Source: Nocardioides sp. Iso805N (GTDB taxonomy: Bacteria > Actinomycetota > Actinomycetes > Propionibacteriales > Nocardioidaceae). From it: a stretch of DNA of 64,000 bases. The notes below the pieces were generated by a model that was not told the DNA's origin, did no database searches, and saw only the letters and a list, made by a program, of their open reading frames with translations. The translations under genes were made by a program, and so were the position numbers. Of this stretch, positions 55,733 through 64,000 are shown one piece after another. The stretch spans positions 219,264 through 283,263 of the forward strand of contig NZ_KB822580.1 of NCBI RefSeq assembly GCF_000364605.1. Reading direction: 5' to 3'. Positions within the stretch are counted from its first letter, which is position 1; each line of letters starts with the position of its first letter.

Positions 55733-56145
55733 TACTTGGCGGCGCACTCCGCGCAGGTGCCGAAGATCTCCACGGTGTGGTCGACGTCGACGTACCCGGC
55801 ATCCTTCGCCACCTGCGCGGCCCACGCCTCGACGGCCTTGCCCTCGACGTCGACAGCCTTGCCGCAGCGGCGGCAGACCAGGTGGTGATGGTGGTGGTCC
55901 GGGCCCTCGGCGGCCGACTCGCCGCACAGCCGGTAGGTGGTCTCGCCGCTCGCCGTACGGATGACGTCTGCCTCGCCGGTCTCGACCAGGCTCTGCAGGT
56001 GGCGGTAGACGGTGGCCAGGCCGACGGAGTCGCCGCCGGTGCGCAGGGTCGCGTAGACGTCCTGGGCGCTGTGGAAGCCGTCCAGGGTGCGCAGCGCGTC
56101 GCGAACCGCTCCGCCCTGCTTGGTCACACGCTGAGGTCGGGCCAT
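55732..56145 (-). CDS. zur: Fur-family zinc uptake regulator Zur
   Basis: 137 residues from ATG 56145. The wHTH (FHSAQDVYATLRTGGDSVGLATVYRHLQSLV) is followed by the metal-sensing domain: a His-rich patch PDHHHHHLVCRRCGKAV, cysteines in CRRC and GTCAEC, and VDHTVEIFG. Fur-family proteins with this Cys4 site plus a His cluster are usually zinc sensors. It faces znuB tail-to-tail, and a Zur-like site lies 15 bases upstream of its own ATG, suggesting autoregulation. Confidence 0.9.
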   Translation of the reverse strand: MARPQRVTKQGGAVRDALRTLDGFHSAQDVYATLRTGGDSVGLATVYRHLQSLVETGEADVIRTASGETTYRLCGESAAEGPDHHHHHLVCRRCGKAVDVEGKAVEAWAAQVAKDAGYVDVDHTVEIFGTCAECAAK

Positions 56146-56159
56146 GCCACCAGCGTAAC

Positions 56160-56174
56160 TGGTAATCGTTATCG
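56160..56174 (-). promoter_or_regulatory. Zur-box-like site upstream of zur
   Basis: TGGTAATCGTTATCG matches the Zur consensus TGAnAATnATTnTCA at most positions, with differences at the third, ninth and last bases. It lies just outside the zur start and before a 90-base gap to glyS that otherwise shows a TAGGGT -10-like element (56230s). A weaker site than that at znuA would fit mild autoregulation. Confidence 0.5.
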
Positions 56175-56283
56175 CGTACCGGCGATGCGAACGACAATGC
56201 GGTGCGCGGCCGCGGCGGCGGCTGGATAGGGTAGGGACGCGTCACAGCCGGTGGCGCACGCACCGCTATCGATAGGACCTCCC

Positions 56284-57678
56284 GTGGCAAAGCCGCCCGC
56301 ATCCACCGTCGACCACGTCGTCTCCCTCGCCAAGCGTCGGGGCTTCGTCTACCCGTGCGGTGAGATCTACGGAGGCACCCGCAGCGCGTGGGACTACGGC
56401 CCGCTCGGCGTGGAGCTCAAGGAGAACATCAAGCGCCAGTGGTGGAAGTCCATGGTGCAGATGCGGGAGGACGTCGTCGGTCTCGACTCCAGCGTGATCC
56501 TGCCGCGGCAGACGTGGGAGGCCTCGGGTCACGTCGCGACCTTCAGCGACCCGCTGACCGAGTGCCAGAGCTGTCACAAGCGGTTCCGCTTCGATCACCT
56601 GCAGGAGGCGTACGCGGAGAAGAAGGGGATCGCTGACCCCGACACCGTCAACCCGGCCGACATCGCCTGCCCCAACTGCGGCACCCGTGGCGCCTGGACC
56701 GAGCCGCGCCAGTTCTCCGGCCTGCTCAAGACCTACCTCGGCGTGGTCGAGGACGAGTCCGGCCTGCACTACCTGCGGCCGGAGACCGCCCAGGGCATCT
56801 TCCTCAACTTCGCCAACGTGGTGACCTCGCAGCGGATGAAGCCTCCGTTCGGCATCGCGCAGATCGGCAAGTCCTTCCGCAACGAGATCACGCCGGGCAA
56901 CTTCATCTTCCGCACCCGCGAGTTCGAGCAGATGGAGATGGAGTTCTTCGTCAAGCCGGGTGAGGACGAGGAGTGGCACCAGTACTGGATCGACACCCGG
57001 ACCGCCTGGTACTACGACCTCGGCATCCGTCCGGAGAACCTGCGCCACTACGAGCACGCCAAGGAGAAGCTGTCCCACTACTCCAAGCGCACCGTCGACA
57101 TCGAGTACAGGTTCAACTTCGCCGGCTCGGAGTGGGGCGAGCTCGAGGGCGTCGCCAACCGCACCGACTTCGACCTCTCGACGCACTCGAAGCACTCCGG
57201 TGTCGACCTGTCCTACTTCGACCAAGCCAGCAACGAGCGCTACACGCCGTACGTCATCGAGCCGGCGGCGGGCCTTTCGCGCAGCCTGATGACCTTCCTC
57301 GTCGACGCCTACACCGAGGACGAGGCGCCCAACACCAAGGGCGGCGTGGACAAGCGCGTCGTGCTGCGCCTGGACAAGCGGCTCGCGCCGGTCAAGGTCG
57401 CGGTGCTGCCGCTGAGCCGCAACGCCGACCTGTCGCCGAAGGCGAAGGACCTGGCGGCGGAGCTGCGCCGCAACTGGACCGTCGACTTCGACGACTCCGG
57501 AGCCATCGGCCGCCGCTACCGCCGTCAGGACGAGATCGGCACGCCGTTCTGCGTGACCGTCGACTTCGACACCCTCGAGGACCACGCCGTCACCGTGCGC
57601 GAGCGCGACACGATGGCCCAGGAGCGGGTTTCGCTGGACCGGATCGGCGCCTACTTCGCCGAGAAGTTCCTGGACTGA
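56284..57678 (+). CDS. glyS: Glycine-tRNA ligase (single-chain GlyQS type)
   Basis: 464 residues from GTG 56284 (AGGACCTCCC upstream). Class II synthetase motifs: motif 1 region [17 protein letters not shown], motif 2 [25 protein letters not shown], and motif 3 [26 protein letters not shown] and CPNCGTRG form the zinc-binding pair of the alpha2-type enzyme. It charges tRNA-Gly with glycine. No T-box or leader peptide with Gly codons is visible upstream, in contrast to leuS. The in-frame extension to 56251 lacks family sequence. Confidence 0.96.
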   Translation: MAKPPASTVDHVVSLAKRRGFVYPCGEIYGGTRSAWDYGPLGVELKENIKRQWWKSMVQMREDVVGLDSSVILPRQTWEASGHVATFSDPLTECQSCHKRFRFDHLQEAYAEKKGIADPDTVNPADIACPNCGTRGAWTEPRQFSGLLKTYLGVVEDESGLHYLRPETAQGIFLNFANVVTSQRMKPPFGIAQIGKSFRNEITPGNFIFRTREFEQMEMEFFVKPGEDEEWHQYWIDTRTAWYYDLGIRPENLRHYEHAKEKLSHYSKRTVDIEYRFNFAGSEWGELEGVANRTDFDLSTHSKHSGVDLSYFDQASNERYTPYVIEPAAGLSRSLMTFLVDAYTEDEAPNTKGGVDKRVVLRLDKRLAPVKVAVLPLSRNADLSPKAKDLAAELRRNWTVDFDDSGAIGRRYRRQDEIGTPFCVTVDFDTLEDHAVTVRERDTMAQERVSLDRIGAYFAEKFLD

Positions 57679-57697
57679 GGCGCTGGGCCGGGGGTGC

Positions 57698-58492
57698 ATG
57701 ATGTCCGCCATGGCTCGTCACGGACGCTCGCCCCGTCGCTCCCTCGGCCTCGCCGTGGGAGCACTCCTCCTGGCCGGTGCGACGCTGACCGCCTGCGGCG
57801 GCTCCTCGAACGACAACGGTGACGGCGCGACCGGGTCCGGCGCGGCCTCGGCGAGCGGCACCGCCACCACCGCCGGCTCCTACCCGACCGGAGTGCCCAG
57901 CGGGGTCAGCCTGACCTCGCCGGGCAAGGCGTTGCAGGTCGGGCAGAGCGCGACGGTGGCCTGGCAGCCGAGCCAGCAGCTGGTCGGCGTGCTCGACCTG
58001 ACCGTCACCGCCATGCACAGCACCACGTTCGCGAAGTCCTTCAAGGGCTGGGAGCTGGACGACGCGACCAAGGCGAACGCGCCCTACTTCGTCACCGCGA
58101 CCGTCCGCAACGCCGGTCAGAGCGATCTGGCCGGCCAGCCCGTCCCGCTCTACGGCTCGGCGGCCACGGGTGCCCTGGTGGAGGCGTCCACGTTCGCAAC
58201 CGACTTCAAGCCGTGCGGCCCGAGCGTCCTGCCGACGCCGTTCCCGGCCGGCGCCAGCGCGAAGGTCTGCCTCGTCTACCTGGTGCCGCATGCCGGCAGC
58301 CTCGACGGGGTCAGCTTCCGGCCGACGGAGGCGTTCGATCCGATCACCTGGTCGGGCGAGGTGACGCCACTCGGCAAGGCGGGCGCCTCGTCGGGCACGC
58401 CCTCGAGCGGAGCCCCCAGCGGGCTGCCAACCTCGTCGCCGACAGCGGGCGGCAGCCCGGACGTGCACATGTCGGGCTCGCCGCTGCACTGA
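57698..58492 (+). CDS. Lipoprotein of unknown function
   Basis: 264 residues; starts at ATG 57698, with ATG 57701 and 57710 also usable and GGGGG just upstream. Lipobox LLLAGATLTACGG (Cys near residue 34). The exported part begins with a Gly/Ala/Ser-rich linker and then a beta-rich domain (GVSLTSPGKALQVGQSATVAWQ, YFVTATVRNAGQSDLAGQPVPL, AKVCLVYLVPHAGSLDGVSF) resembling DUF4352-type sandwiches, closing with a Ser/Pro/Thr tail. A Cys pair (FKPCGPSVL, AKVCLVYL) could form a disulfide. No enzyme motif; probably an envelope binding protein. Confidence 0.7.
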   Translation: MMSAMARHGRSPRRSLGLAVGALLLAGATLTACGGSSNDNGDGATGSGAASASGTATTAGSYPTGVPSGVSLTSPGKALQVGQSATVAWQPSQQLVGVLDLTVTAMHSTTFAKSFKGWELDDATKANAPYFVTATVRNAGQSDLAGQPVPLYGSAATGALVEASTFATDFKPCGPSVLPTPFPAGASAKVCLVYLVPHAGSLDGVSFRPTEAFDPITWSGEVTPLGKAGASSGTPSSGAPSGLPTSSPTAGGSPDVHMSGSPLH

Positions 58493-58549
58493 GCGATCGG
58501 AGATCCCGAGAGTTTGGGTACGGCGCAGGCCCGCCCCGACAATGGCTCC

Positions 58550-59674
58550 ATGACATCCCTGCGCCTCGGCAACCTCGAGATCGCGACCCCCGTCGTGCTC
58601 GCGCCGATGGCCGGTGTCACCAACGCGGCGTTCCGGCGGCTGTGCGCCGAGCAGGGCGCCGGTCTCTACGTCTGCGAGATGATCACCTCCCGCGGCCTGG
58701 TGGAGGGCGACCAGCACACCAAGGACATGCTCGTCTTCGATGAGCTGGAGACGGTGCGCAGCGTCCAGCTCTACGGCACCGACCCGGTCTACGTCGGCAA
58801 GGCCACCGAGATCCTCTGCGCCGAGTACGGCGTGGCGCACGTCGACCTCAACTTCGGCTGCCCGGTGCCCAAGGTCACCCGCAAGGGCGGCGGGGGTGTG
58901 CTGCCGTGGAAGCGCAACCTCCTGGGCGAGATCCTGCGTCACGCGGTCAAGGCCGCCGAGCCCTTCGGCGTACCTGTGACGATGAAGACCCGAAAGGGCA
59001 TCGACGAGGAGCGCCTCACCTTCCTCGATGCCGGCCGGATCGCCGCCGAGAGCGGTGTCGCCGCGATCGCGCTGCACGGGCGGACGGTCTCGCAGGCCTA
59101 CTCCGGTGTCGCGGACTGGGACGCCATCGCCGAGCTCAAGACGGCGGTCCCCGAGATCCCGGTGCTCGGCAACGGCGACATCTGGGAGGCCGCTGACGCG
59201 CTCCGGATGATGGACCAGACCGGCGTGGACGGCGTCGTCATCGGCCGCGGCTGCCTCGGTCGCCCCTGGCTGTTCCGCGACCTCGCCTCGGCGTTCGCCG
59301 GCGAGACGGTGGAGACCCTGCCGAACCTCGGTGAGGTGGCCGCGATGATGCGCCGGCACGCCGAGCTGCTCTGCGAGCACATGGGCGAGGAGCGCGGGTG
59401 CAAGGAGATCCGCAAGCACGTCGCGTGGTACCTCAAGGGCTTCGGCGCTGGTGGCGACACCCGCCGCGACCTCGGCCTGGTCAAGACGCTGGCGGACCTG
59501 GACGAGCTCCTCGACAGGCTGGACCCGAACGAGCCCTTCCCGGCGTCCGAGCTGGGCGCTCCGCGCGGTCGCCAGGGCGCACCGCGGCACAAGGTCGTCA
59601 TGCCCGAGGGGTGGCTCGACGACACCGACGGGATCGGCTGTGCGATCCCCGAGGACACCGTCTCCGGCGGCTGA
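58550..59674 (+). CDS. dusB: tRNA dihydrouridine synthase B
   Basis: 374 residues from ATG 58550; GACAAT (58538-58543) ends six bases upstream, so the mRNA is probably leaderless. FMN-dependent TIM barrel with PVVLAPMAGVTNAAFRRLC, HVDLNFGCPVPKVTRKGGG (the catalytic Cys), TMKTRKGIDEERLTFLDAGR, ALHGRTVSQAYSG and VIGRGCLGRPWLFRDL. It reduces uridines in tRNA to dihydrouridine. The C-terminal helix-rich region (VAAMMRRHAELLCEHMGEER) is DusB-like. Located before a structured leader and the secreted peptidase-like gene. Confidence 0.94.
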   Translation: MTSLRLGNLEIATPVVLAPMAGVTNAAFRRLCAEQGAGLYVCEMITSRGLVEGDQHTKDMLVFDELETVRSVQLYGTDPVYVGKATEILCAEYGVAHVDLNFGCPVPKVTRKGGGGVLPWKRNLLGEILRHAVKAAEPFGVPVTMKTRKGIDEERLTFLDAGRIAAESGVAAIALHGRTVSQAYSGVADWDAIAELKTAVPEIPVLGNGDIWEAADALRMMDQTGVDGVVIGRGCLGRPWLFRDLASAFAGETVETLPNLGEVAAMMRRHAELLCEHMGEERGCKEIRKHVAWYLKGFGAGGDTRRDLGLVKTLADLDELLDRLDPNEPFPASELGAPRGRQGAPRHKVVMPEGWLDDTDGIGCAIPEDTVSGG

Positions 59675-59723
59675 GCCGGGCTTTTCCGCGGCTGCCGGGG
59701 CCGGCGACGAGCGCGCCGATCGG

Positions 59724-59805
59724 CGGTCGAGGTGCGCACGGTAGCGAGTCTCGCAACCCACCGGGGGATTCGGTGCCCCCTTGCGCCGTATGTTCTACTC
59801 GACCG
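59724..59805 (+). ncRNA. Structured 5' leader (riboswitch candidate) before the peptidase-like gene
   Basis: CGGTCGAG (59724-59731) pairs with CTCGACCG (59798-59805), closing an 82-base domain. Inside, ACGG (59738-59741) pairs with CCGT (59786-59789), a small GCGA/TCGC hairpin lies at 59744-59754, and GGGGG (59763-59767) pairs with CCCCC (59776-59780): a branched fold. It ends 63 bases before GTG 59869. Leaders of wall-hydrolase genes in actinobacteria are often c-di-AMP (ydaO) riboswitches, but the ydaO core motifs are not recognisable here, so this stays unassigned. Confidence 0.35.
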
Positions 59806-59868
59806 AAGCCGAACCGCCTCGGGGTCGGAACGGCGTGCCTCTGTCAGCAACAGCAAAGGATCAGCGCT

Positions 59869-60756
59869 GTGGCCACTGGCCGCCACAAGCGGGACACCGA
59901 TGCCCGCCCGTCGCGCCTGCGACGGACCCGTCTTCCCCTCATCGCCGCACCCATCGCGCTTGCCGTGACCGGGGGCGCCGTCGCCCTGGGTGTGACCACC
60001 CAGGGTGCCACGAGCTTCGTCGCGACCGACGCCTCCGACAGCCTCTCGCGGGTGGCGTCGAGCGCTTCGGCCAGCGCCTCGGCGGCGCCGGTCACGCCTT
60101 CGGCGAGCGCCAGCGCGAGTGCCAGCGCGAGTGCCACGGCGAGTGCCACGCCGTCCCGCCCGGCCGTCGCCTCCCGTTCGCAGTCCCGCACCAGGATGTA
60201 CGCCGAGGTCGACCTCAACCTGTGGACCGGCGCCGGCGACGCCGCCACGCTCGACGGCGAGCTCACCGAGGGCGACAGCGCGATGTACACCGGGATCGTC
60301 CGTAGCGGCCGCCAGCAGGTGGTCGTCGACGGCGAGACCCGCTGGGTCACCTCGGGACATCTCTCCGGCGACAAGCCGGACCCGGCCGACGGGGCGCTCT
60401 CGGACGCACCGTGCCCCGACGGCAGCGTGGAGAAGGGCCTGAAGCCGCAGACCGTGCGGGTCTACCGGGCGCTGTGCCACGCGTTCCCCGAGGTCACCTC
60501 GTTCCTCGGCTGGGGTGCGCGCTCCGAGCACGACACCGGCAACGCCATCGACGCGATGGTCTACGGCGACAAGGCGCTCGGTGACCGGATCGCCGCCTGG
60601 GCCCAGGCCCACGCCAGCGAGCTCGATCTCTACGACATCCTCTGGTACCACCGGATCTGGACGCCCGTGCGGGCCTCCGAGGGCTGGCGGACCTTCGCCG
60701 ATCGTGGCTCGGCGACCGCGAACCATATGGACCACGTCCACCTCGGCACCAACTGA
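59869..60756 (+). CDS. Secreted peptidase-like protein (M15-like/ARB_07466-type C-terminal domain)
   Basis: 295 residues from GTG 59869 (AAAGGA eight bases upstream). N-terminal basic segment and one membrane or signal helix (LPLIAAPIALAVTGGAVALG), then a long Ser/Ala low-complexity stretch, an SH3-like segment (MYAEVDLNLWTGAGDAATLDG), and a C-terminal domain with EHDTGNAIDAMVYG and NHMDHVHLGTN, matching the H...D...HxH arrangement of D-Ala-D-Ala carboxypeptidase-like and related folds. Likely a cell-wall-directed hydrolase or binding protein. The structured leader upstream suggests RNA-level control. Confidence 0.7.
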   Translation: MATGRHKRDTDARPSRLRRTRLPLIAAPIALAVTGGAVALGVTTQGATSFVATDASDSLSRVASSASASASAAPVTPSASASASASASATASATPSRPAVASRSQSRTRMYAEVDLNLWTGAGDAATLDGELTEGDSAMYTGIVRSGRQQVVVDGETRWVTSGHLSGDKPDPADGALSDAPCPDGSVEKGLKPQTVRVYRALCHAFPEVTSFLGWGARSEHDTGNAIDAMVYGDKALGDRIAAWAQAHASELDLYDILWYHRIWTPVRASEGWRTFADRGSATANHMDHVHLGTN

Positions 60757-60864
60757 TCGTCGCGTGACGGAGCGTCGCCGGCGTTGTCGTCGCTCGACGG
60801 CCCGCTCCGCTTGAAGGCCGCCGTCGCTCCTCCGCCTTGGCGCCGCGCTCGTCACGCGACGATC
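60755..60864. repeat. Inverted repeat between the peptidase-like gene and dgt
   Basis: GATCGTCGCGTGACG (60755-60769) and its perfect 15-base complement (60850-60864) flank an 80-base GC-rich loop that can form a further stem (GGAGCG near 60770 with CGCTCC near 60825). It lies in the gap between the peptidase-like gene and dgt, both on the plus strand, so it may be an end-of-transcript structure for the former. Confidence 0.5.
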
Positions 60865-60898
60865 CGCCTGTCGGCCACGGGCTCTAGAGTCATCCGCG

Positions 60899-62140
60899 AT
60901 GGATGCTCTCTATGACGACCACGCCCGCGAGCGCCTCGTCCCCGAGCCGCCGAAGCGGGTGCTCGCCCCCGAGCGCACCGCCTTCGAGCGGGACCGTGCC
61001 CGGGTGGTGCACGCCGCCTCGTCGCGCCGCCTGGCCGCCAAGACGCAGGTGGTGGGGCCACAGTCCGATGACTTCGTCCGCAACCGGCTCACCCACAGCC
61101 TCGAGGTCGCCCAGGTCGCCCGGGACGTCTCGCGGGCGCTCAACGGAGGTCAGCCCGAGCTGGCCGACCTGGCGGAGACCGCGGCCTTGGCCCACGACCT
61201 GGGGCATCCGCCGTTCGGACACAACGGCGAGGAGATCCTCGCCGTACTGACCGAGGGGGCGGGCGGCTTCGAGGGGAACGCCCAGACGCTGCGGATCCTG
61301 ACCCGGCTCGAGGCCAAGACGTTCGATGCGGCCGGCGAATCGGTCGGCCTCAACCTGACGCGCGCGACGCTGGACGCCTGCACCAAGTACCCGTGGGCGC
61401 GGGGCGAGCGGCCCGGGCCCAAGTTCGGCGTCTACGACGATGACCGGTCGGTCTTCGATTGGCTGCGCACGGGTGCGCCCGCCCAGCAGCGCTGCGTGGA
61501 GGCCCAGATCATGGATCTGGCCGACGACGTCGCCTACTCGGTGCACGACGTGGAGGACGGCGTCGTGGCGGACCGGGTCGACCTGACCAGGCTGGACGTG
61601 GCGGCCGTGGGCGTCGCCGTACGGGCGGCCTATCGGCCGGACCTGAGCGATGCGGATGTCGCAGCCACGGTCAAGGAGCTGACTGCGGTGGGCTCGTGGC
61701 CGGTCAGCGGCTACGACGGCACGCGGCGCAGCCTGGCCGCGTTGAAGAACCTCACCAGCGACCTGATCGGCCGCTTCTGCGGCGCTGTCCAGCAGGCCAC
61801 CTTCGACGCGGCCGAGGGGCCGTTCACCCGCTACCGGGCCGATCTGGTCGTGCCCGAGGAGACCCTGCGCGAGATGGCGGTGCTCAAGGGGATCGCGGCG
61901 CACTACGTCATGCAGACCGACGTCCGGCGCGCGCTGATGGCCCGCCAGCGCGAGCTGTTGGCCGAGCTGGTCGCCGCGCTGCTCGACCGGGAGGGCACGA
62001 CCCTGGACCGGCAGTACGCCGAGGACTGGGCGCAGGCGTCCGACGACGATGCTCGACTGCGGGTCGTGGTGGACCAGGTCGCCTCGCTGACCGATGCCAG
62101 CGCCGTGGCCTGGCACGACCGACTGAGGGGGACCCGATGA
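60899..62140 (+). CDS. dgt: Deoxyguanosinetriphosphate triphosphohydrolase (HD domain)
   Basis: 413 residues. HD-superfamily metal ligands: NRLTHSLEVAQVARDV (His), LAHDLGHPPFGHNGEE (HD), with the Dgt-specific LARDDLxxHPPFGHNGE-like arrangement and QIMDLADDVAYSVHDVEDGVV. It cleaves dGTP (and related dNTPs) to deoxynucleoside plus tripolyphosphate, lowering dNTP pools; in some bacteria this protects against phage. TAGAGT lies eight bases upstream. A four-base overlap with the downstream dehydrogenase makes these one operon. Confidence 0.95.
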   Translation: MDALYDDHARERLVPEPPKRVLAPERTAFERDRARVVHAASSRRLAAKTQVVGPQSDDFVRNRLTHSLEVAQVARDVSRALNGGQPELADLAETAALAHDLGHPPFGHNGEEILAVLTEGAGGFEGNAQTLRILTRLEAKTFDAAGESVGLNLTRATLDACTKYPWARGERPGPKFGVYDDDRSVFDWLRTGAPAQQRCVEAQIMDLADDVAYSVHDVEDGVVADRVDLTRLDVAAVGVAVRAAYRPDLSDADVAATVKELTAVGSWPVSGYDGTRRSLAALKNLTSDLIGRFCGAVQQATFDAAEGPFTRYRADLVVPEETLREMAVLKGIAAHYVMQTDVRRALMARQRELLAELVAALLDREGTTLDRQYAEDWAQASDDDARLRVVVDQVASLTDASAVAWHDRLRGTR

Positions 62141-63051
62141 ATCCGCTGGTGTGGCTGCCCTTCGACCCGAGTGAGCTGGGCGAGGTGCCGTCGGGTCTGC
62201 GCTACGAGGTGGTCGATCCGACCCAGGCGGTGCCGGCGTCGGTGGGGGAGGTGGAGTTCTACGTCACGCCCTACAACATGGGGCCTGCGGTGGCCGAAGT
62301 GCTCGGGTCGATGGCCTCGCTCAAGGTGGTGCAGACCCTGTCGGCCGGGGTCGATAACATCCGTGCCCGCATCCCTGACGGTGTCACGCTGTGCAACGGC
62401 CGTGGCATCCACGACACCTCGACCGCCGAGCTGGCGCTGACCCTGATCCTGTCCTCGCTACGCGAGATCCCGACCTTCGTGCGTCGCCAGGACCGCGCCG
62501 AGTGGCGGCGGGACGGCTTCACCGAGTCGCTGGCCGACAAGCGCGTCCTGATCATCGGGTACGGCGCCATCGGGGCCGCGATCGAATCCCGCCTCCTTCC
62601 CTTCGAGTGCGAGGTCGTGAGGGTCGCCCGCTCCGGGCGCGACGGCGTCCATGCCATCGGCGAGCTGCCCGACCTGCTGCCCGATGCCGACGTGGTCGTG
62701 CTGATCGTGCCGCTGACCGAGGAGACCCGCGGCCTGGTGGACGCCGACTTCCTGGGACGGATGAGGCCCGGAGCGCTGCTGGTCAACGTCGCCCGCGGAG
62801 CGGTGGTCGACACGACCGCGCTGGTCGAGGCCCTCCACGCAGGCCGGATCAGGGCGGCGCTCGACGTCGCCGACCCCGAGCCGCTGCCGGCCGACCACCC
62901 GTTGTGGTCCGCGCCCGGCCTGCTGATCAGCCCGCACGTCGGCGGTGCCAGCAGCGCGATGTGGCCGCGTGCCTACCGGCTGGTTCGGCAGCAGCTCGAG
63001 CGCTTCGCCGCGGGGGAGCCGCTGGCCAACGTGATGAGCGGAGACTACTGA
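62137..63051 (+). CDS. D-2-hydroxyacid dehydrogenase (NAD-dependent)
   Basis: 304 residues from ATG 62137, overlapping dgt by four bases. Rossmann NAD site DKRVLIIGYGAIGAAIESRL (near residue 134), the ARG...E catalytic arrangement in NVARGAVVDTTALVEAL and the C-terminal HPLWSAPGLLISPHVGG (active-site His). Members reduce 2-keto acids such as pyruvate derivatives or hydroxypyruvate; the exact substrate is not determined by sequence. Followed by the nitrilase gene with a one-base overlap. Confidence 0.88.
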   Translation: MNPLVWLPFDPSELGEVPSGLRYEVVDPTQAVPASVGEVEFYVTPYNMGPAVAEVLGSMASLKVVQTLSAGVDNIRARIPDGVTLCNGRGIHDTSTAELALTLILSSLREIPTFVRRQDRAEWRRDGFTESLADKRVLIIGYGAIGAAIESRLLPFECEVVRVARSGRDGVHAIGELPDLLPDADVVVLIVPLTEETRGLVDADFLGRMRPGALLVNVARGAVVDTTALVEALHAGRIRAALDVADPEPLPADHPLWSAPGLLISPHVGGASSAMWPRAYRLVRQQLERFAAGEPLANVMSGDY

Positions 63052-63848
63052 TGCTGCGGGTCGCGGCGGTGCAGGCCGAGGCGACGCCCGGTCAGGTGGT
63101 GCGCAACCTCACCGCGGCGGTCGGCTGGATCGAGCGAGCGGCGGGGCGCGGCGCCGACCTGGTCGTCTTCCCCGAGGCCTTCACCACCGGGTACGACGAG
63201 GAAGTCTTCGCTGACCCGGCCAGGGTGCCCGCCGCGGACCTGGCATGGGCGACTCCGGTCCAGGCCGCGGTCGAGGCGACGGGAGTCATCGCGGTGCTCA
63301 ACTCCCCGCTCGACCACGGGACCCACCGCACGCTGAGCAGCGTGGTGCTGCGACCCGGCGAGCGGGCTGTCGCGGCGTACGCCAAGCAGCATCTGTACGC
63401 CTCCGAGCGGGCGTTCTTCACGCCGGGAGACGGCGGCGCGAGTCTGTCGATCGGGGAGCAGGAGCTGGCGCTCTCGGTCTGCTACGACGCCAACTTCCCC
63501 GAGCACGCGGCCGCCGCCAGAGGCGCCGATGTCTACCTCAACAGCGGTGCCTACTTCCCCGGCGGCGAGCACCGTCGCGACCTCCACTACGCGGCCCGGG
63601 CGCTCGACAACGGCGTCTACGTGGTCTTCGCCGGCCTGCTCGGGGCGCCGTACGGCTTCATCGGCGGATCCGCCGTCCTCGATCCGGAAGGCCGGGTCCT
63701 CGACCGGGTCGCGCCCGGCACCGAGGGGCTCGCCGTCGCCGACGTCGATCCGGACCGGATCGCCGAGGTGCGGGCCGCGCAGCGGATGTGGGCCGACCGG
63801 CGGGTCTCACTCGGGCACCGCACCCACCTGACCTCGACGAGACCGTAA
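63051..63848 (+). CDS. Carbon-nitrogen hydrolase (nitrilase-superfamily amidase)
   Basis: 265 residues from ATG 63051. The nitrilase catalytic triad is present: Glu in ADLVVFPEAFTTGYDE, Lys in YAKQHLYASERAFFTPGD and Cys in LALSVCYDANFPEHA. The length and absence of a glutamine-transfer domain fit a small-molecule amidase, such as those acting on omega-amides or carbamoyl compounds, rather than an NAD synthetase partner. It is coupled to the D-2-hydroxyacid dehydrogenase and dgt, a conserved-looking trio whose joint role I cannot state. Confidence 0.9.
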   Translation: MLRVAAVQAEATPGQVVRNLTAAVGWIERAAGRGADLVVFPEAFTTGYDEEVFADPARVPAADLAWATPVQAAVEATGVIAVLNSPLDHGTHRTLSSVVLRPGERAVAAYAKQHLYASERAFFTPGDGGASLSIGEQELALSVCYDANFPEHAAAARGADVYLNSGAYFPGGEHRRDLHYAARALDNGVYVVFAGLLGAPYGFIGGSAVLDPEGRVLDRVAPGTEGLAVADVDPDRIAEVRAAQRMWADRRVSLGHRTHLTSTRP

Positions 63849-64000
63849 CCGCGCTCCGCGCTCGGGGCTCGGGGCTCGCGGACCCCGTCACCAAGCTCGT
63901 ACCTCGCTTGGACGACGCCCGCTCACTCGCATCGCCGCGCGCTCCGCGCTCGGGGCTCGCTCACTCGCATCGCCGCGCGCTCCGCGCTCGGGGCTCGCTC
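63849..64000. repeat. GC-rich tandem repeat running off the window
   Basis: A 38-base unit (CGCTCACTCGCATCGCCGCG through GCGCTCGGGGCT) starts at 63920 and repeats at 63958, continuing past base 64000. A related CGCGCTCCGCGCTCGGGGCT occurs earlier at 63850. The stretch has no reading frame support and no gene; it follows the nitrilase stop and may be a dispersed repeat or transcript end. Confidence 0.7.

Noticed and set aside
59675..59868. Definite c-di-AMP (ydaO) riboswitch
   Set aside because: The gene context fits, but I could not find the conserved ydaO core motifs, so the leader is reported only as a structured candidate.
63849..64000. CRISPR array
   Set aside because: The 38-bp units are directly adjacent with no spacers, so it is a tandem repeat.

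Overview
This window is a GC-rich, densely coded chromosome segment from a high-GC actinobacterium, most likely a Nocardioides-like member of the Propionibacteriales. Evidence for this is the frequent GTG starts, TAnnnT-type -10 elements placed directly before start codons, the imuA'-imuB-dnaE2 mutasome under a TCGAAC-N4-GTTCGA SOS box, an IdeR-type iron box, a Zur box, a CIRCE/HrcA system, a DUF3097 protein and the order phoH-ybeY-corC-(deaminase-like)-era. The genus is inferred; I could not run a search. I see no rRNA, tRNA, CRISPR array, prophage or insertion sequence.

Layout. 1-3.9 kb: a TetR regulator divergent from a minus-strand lipid/CoA-type operon (SDR, saccharopine-dehydrogenase-like protein, an acyl-CoA ligase cut by the window edge). 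3.9-14.4 kb: leuS behind a Leu-codon attenuator, a P-loop protein, DegV, comEA-comEC, a secreted EEP-fold protein, holA and rpsT. 14.5-20.3 kb: two phosphotransferase-fold proteins, a lipoprotein, lepA and a MOSC protein. 20.3-26.2 kb: SOS-controlled imuA'-imuB-dnaE2. 26.2-32.4 kb: a PspC-like protein, hemW, DUF3097, an iron-boxed DUF2470 protein, hrcA-dnaJ-rsmE. 32.4-42.1 kb: phoH-ybeY-corC-deaminase-like, then a roughly 4.8 kb stretch (an autoregulated membrane protein/wHTH pair, a probable 10-methyl fatty acid pair, a flavin reductase) before era. 42.1-47.9 kb: a minus-strand cluster of paired Septum_form lipoproteins, a SigF/SigB-type sigma factor, an aldo/keto reductase, two flavin-type proteins and a GNAT protein. 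47.9-56.2 kb: leuA with a Leu leader peptide, a second secreted EEP protein, a membrane protein, recO, uppS, and the zinc system znuA-znuC-znuB with convergent zur. 56.2-64 kb: glyS, a lipoprotein, dusB, a secreted peptidase-like protein behind a structured leader, then dgt, a D-2-hydroxyacid dehydrogenase and a nitrilase; a 38-bp tandem repeat runs off the right edge.

Much of the interest is regulatory and non-coding. Leucine supply is probably sensed twice: leuS and leuA each follow a short reading frame with consecutive Leu codons and a strong hairpin. Metal control appears at iron (IdeR box) and zinc (Zur boxes at znuA and zur). Many genes have a -10-like hexamer ending 6 bases before the start codon, suggesting leaderless mRNAs. 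Several convergent gene ends hold long perfect or near-perfect palindromes, two of which share sequence with an element after dnaE2, and a different palindrome family has entered the coding sequences of dnaE2 and imuA'. I found no clearly new multi-gene system. The best candidates for novelty are the leuS attenuator, the tandem-dyad operator at 36.3 kb, the dispersed palindromes and the structured leader at 59.7 kb.
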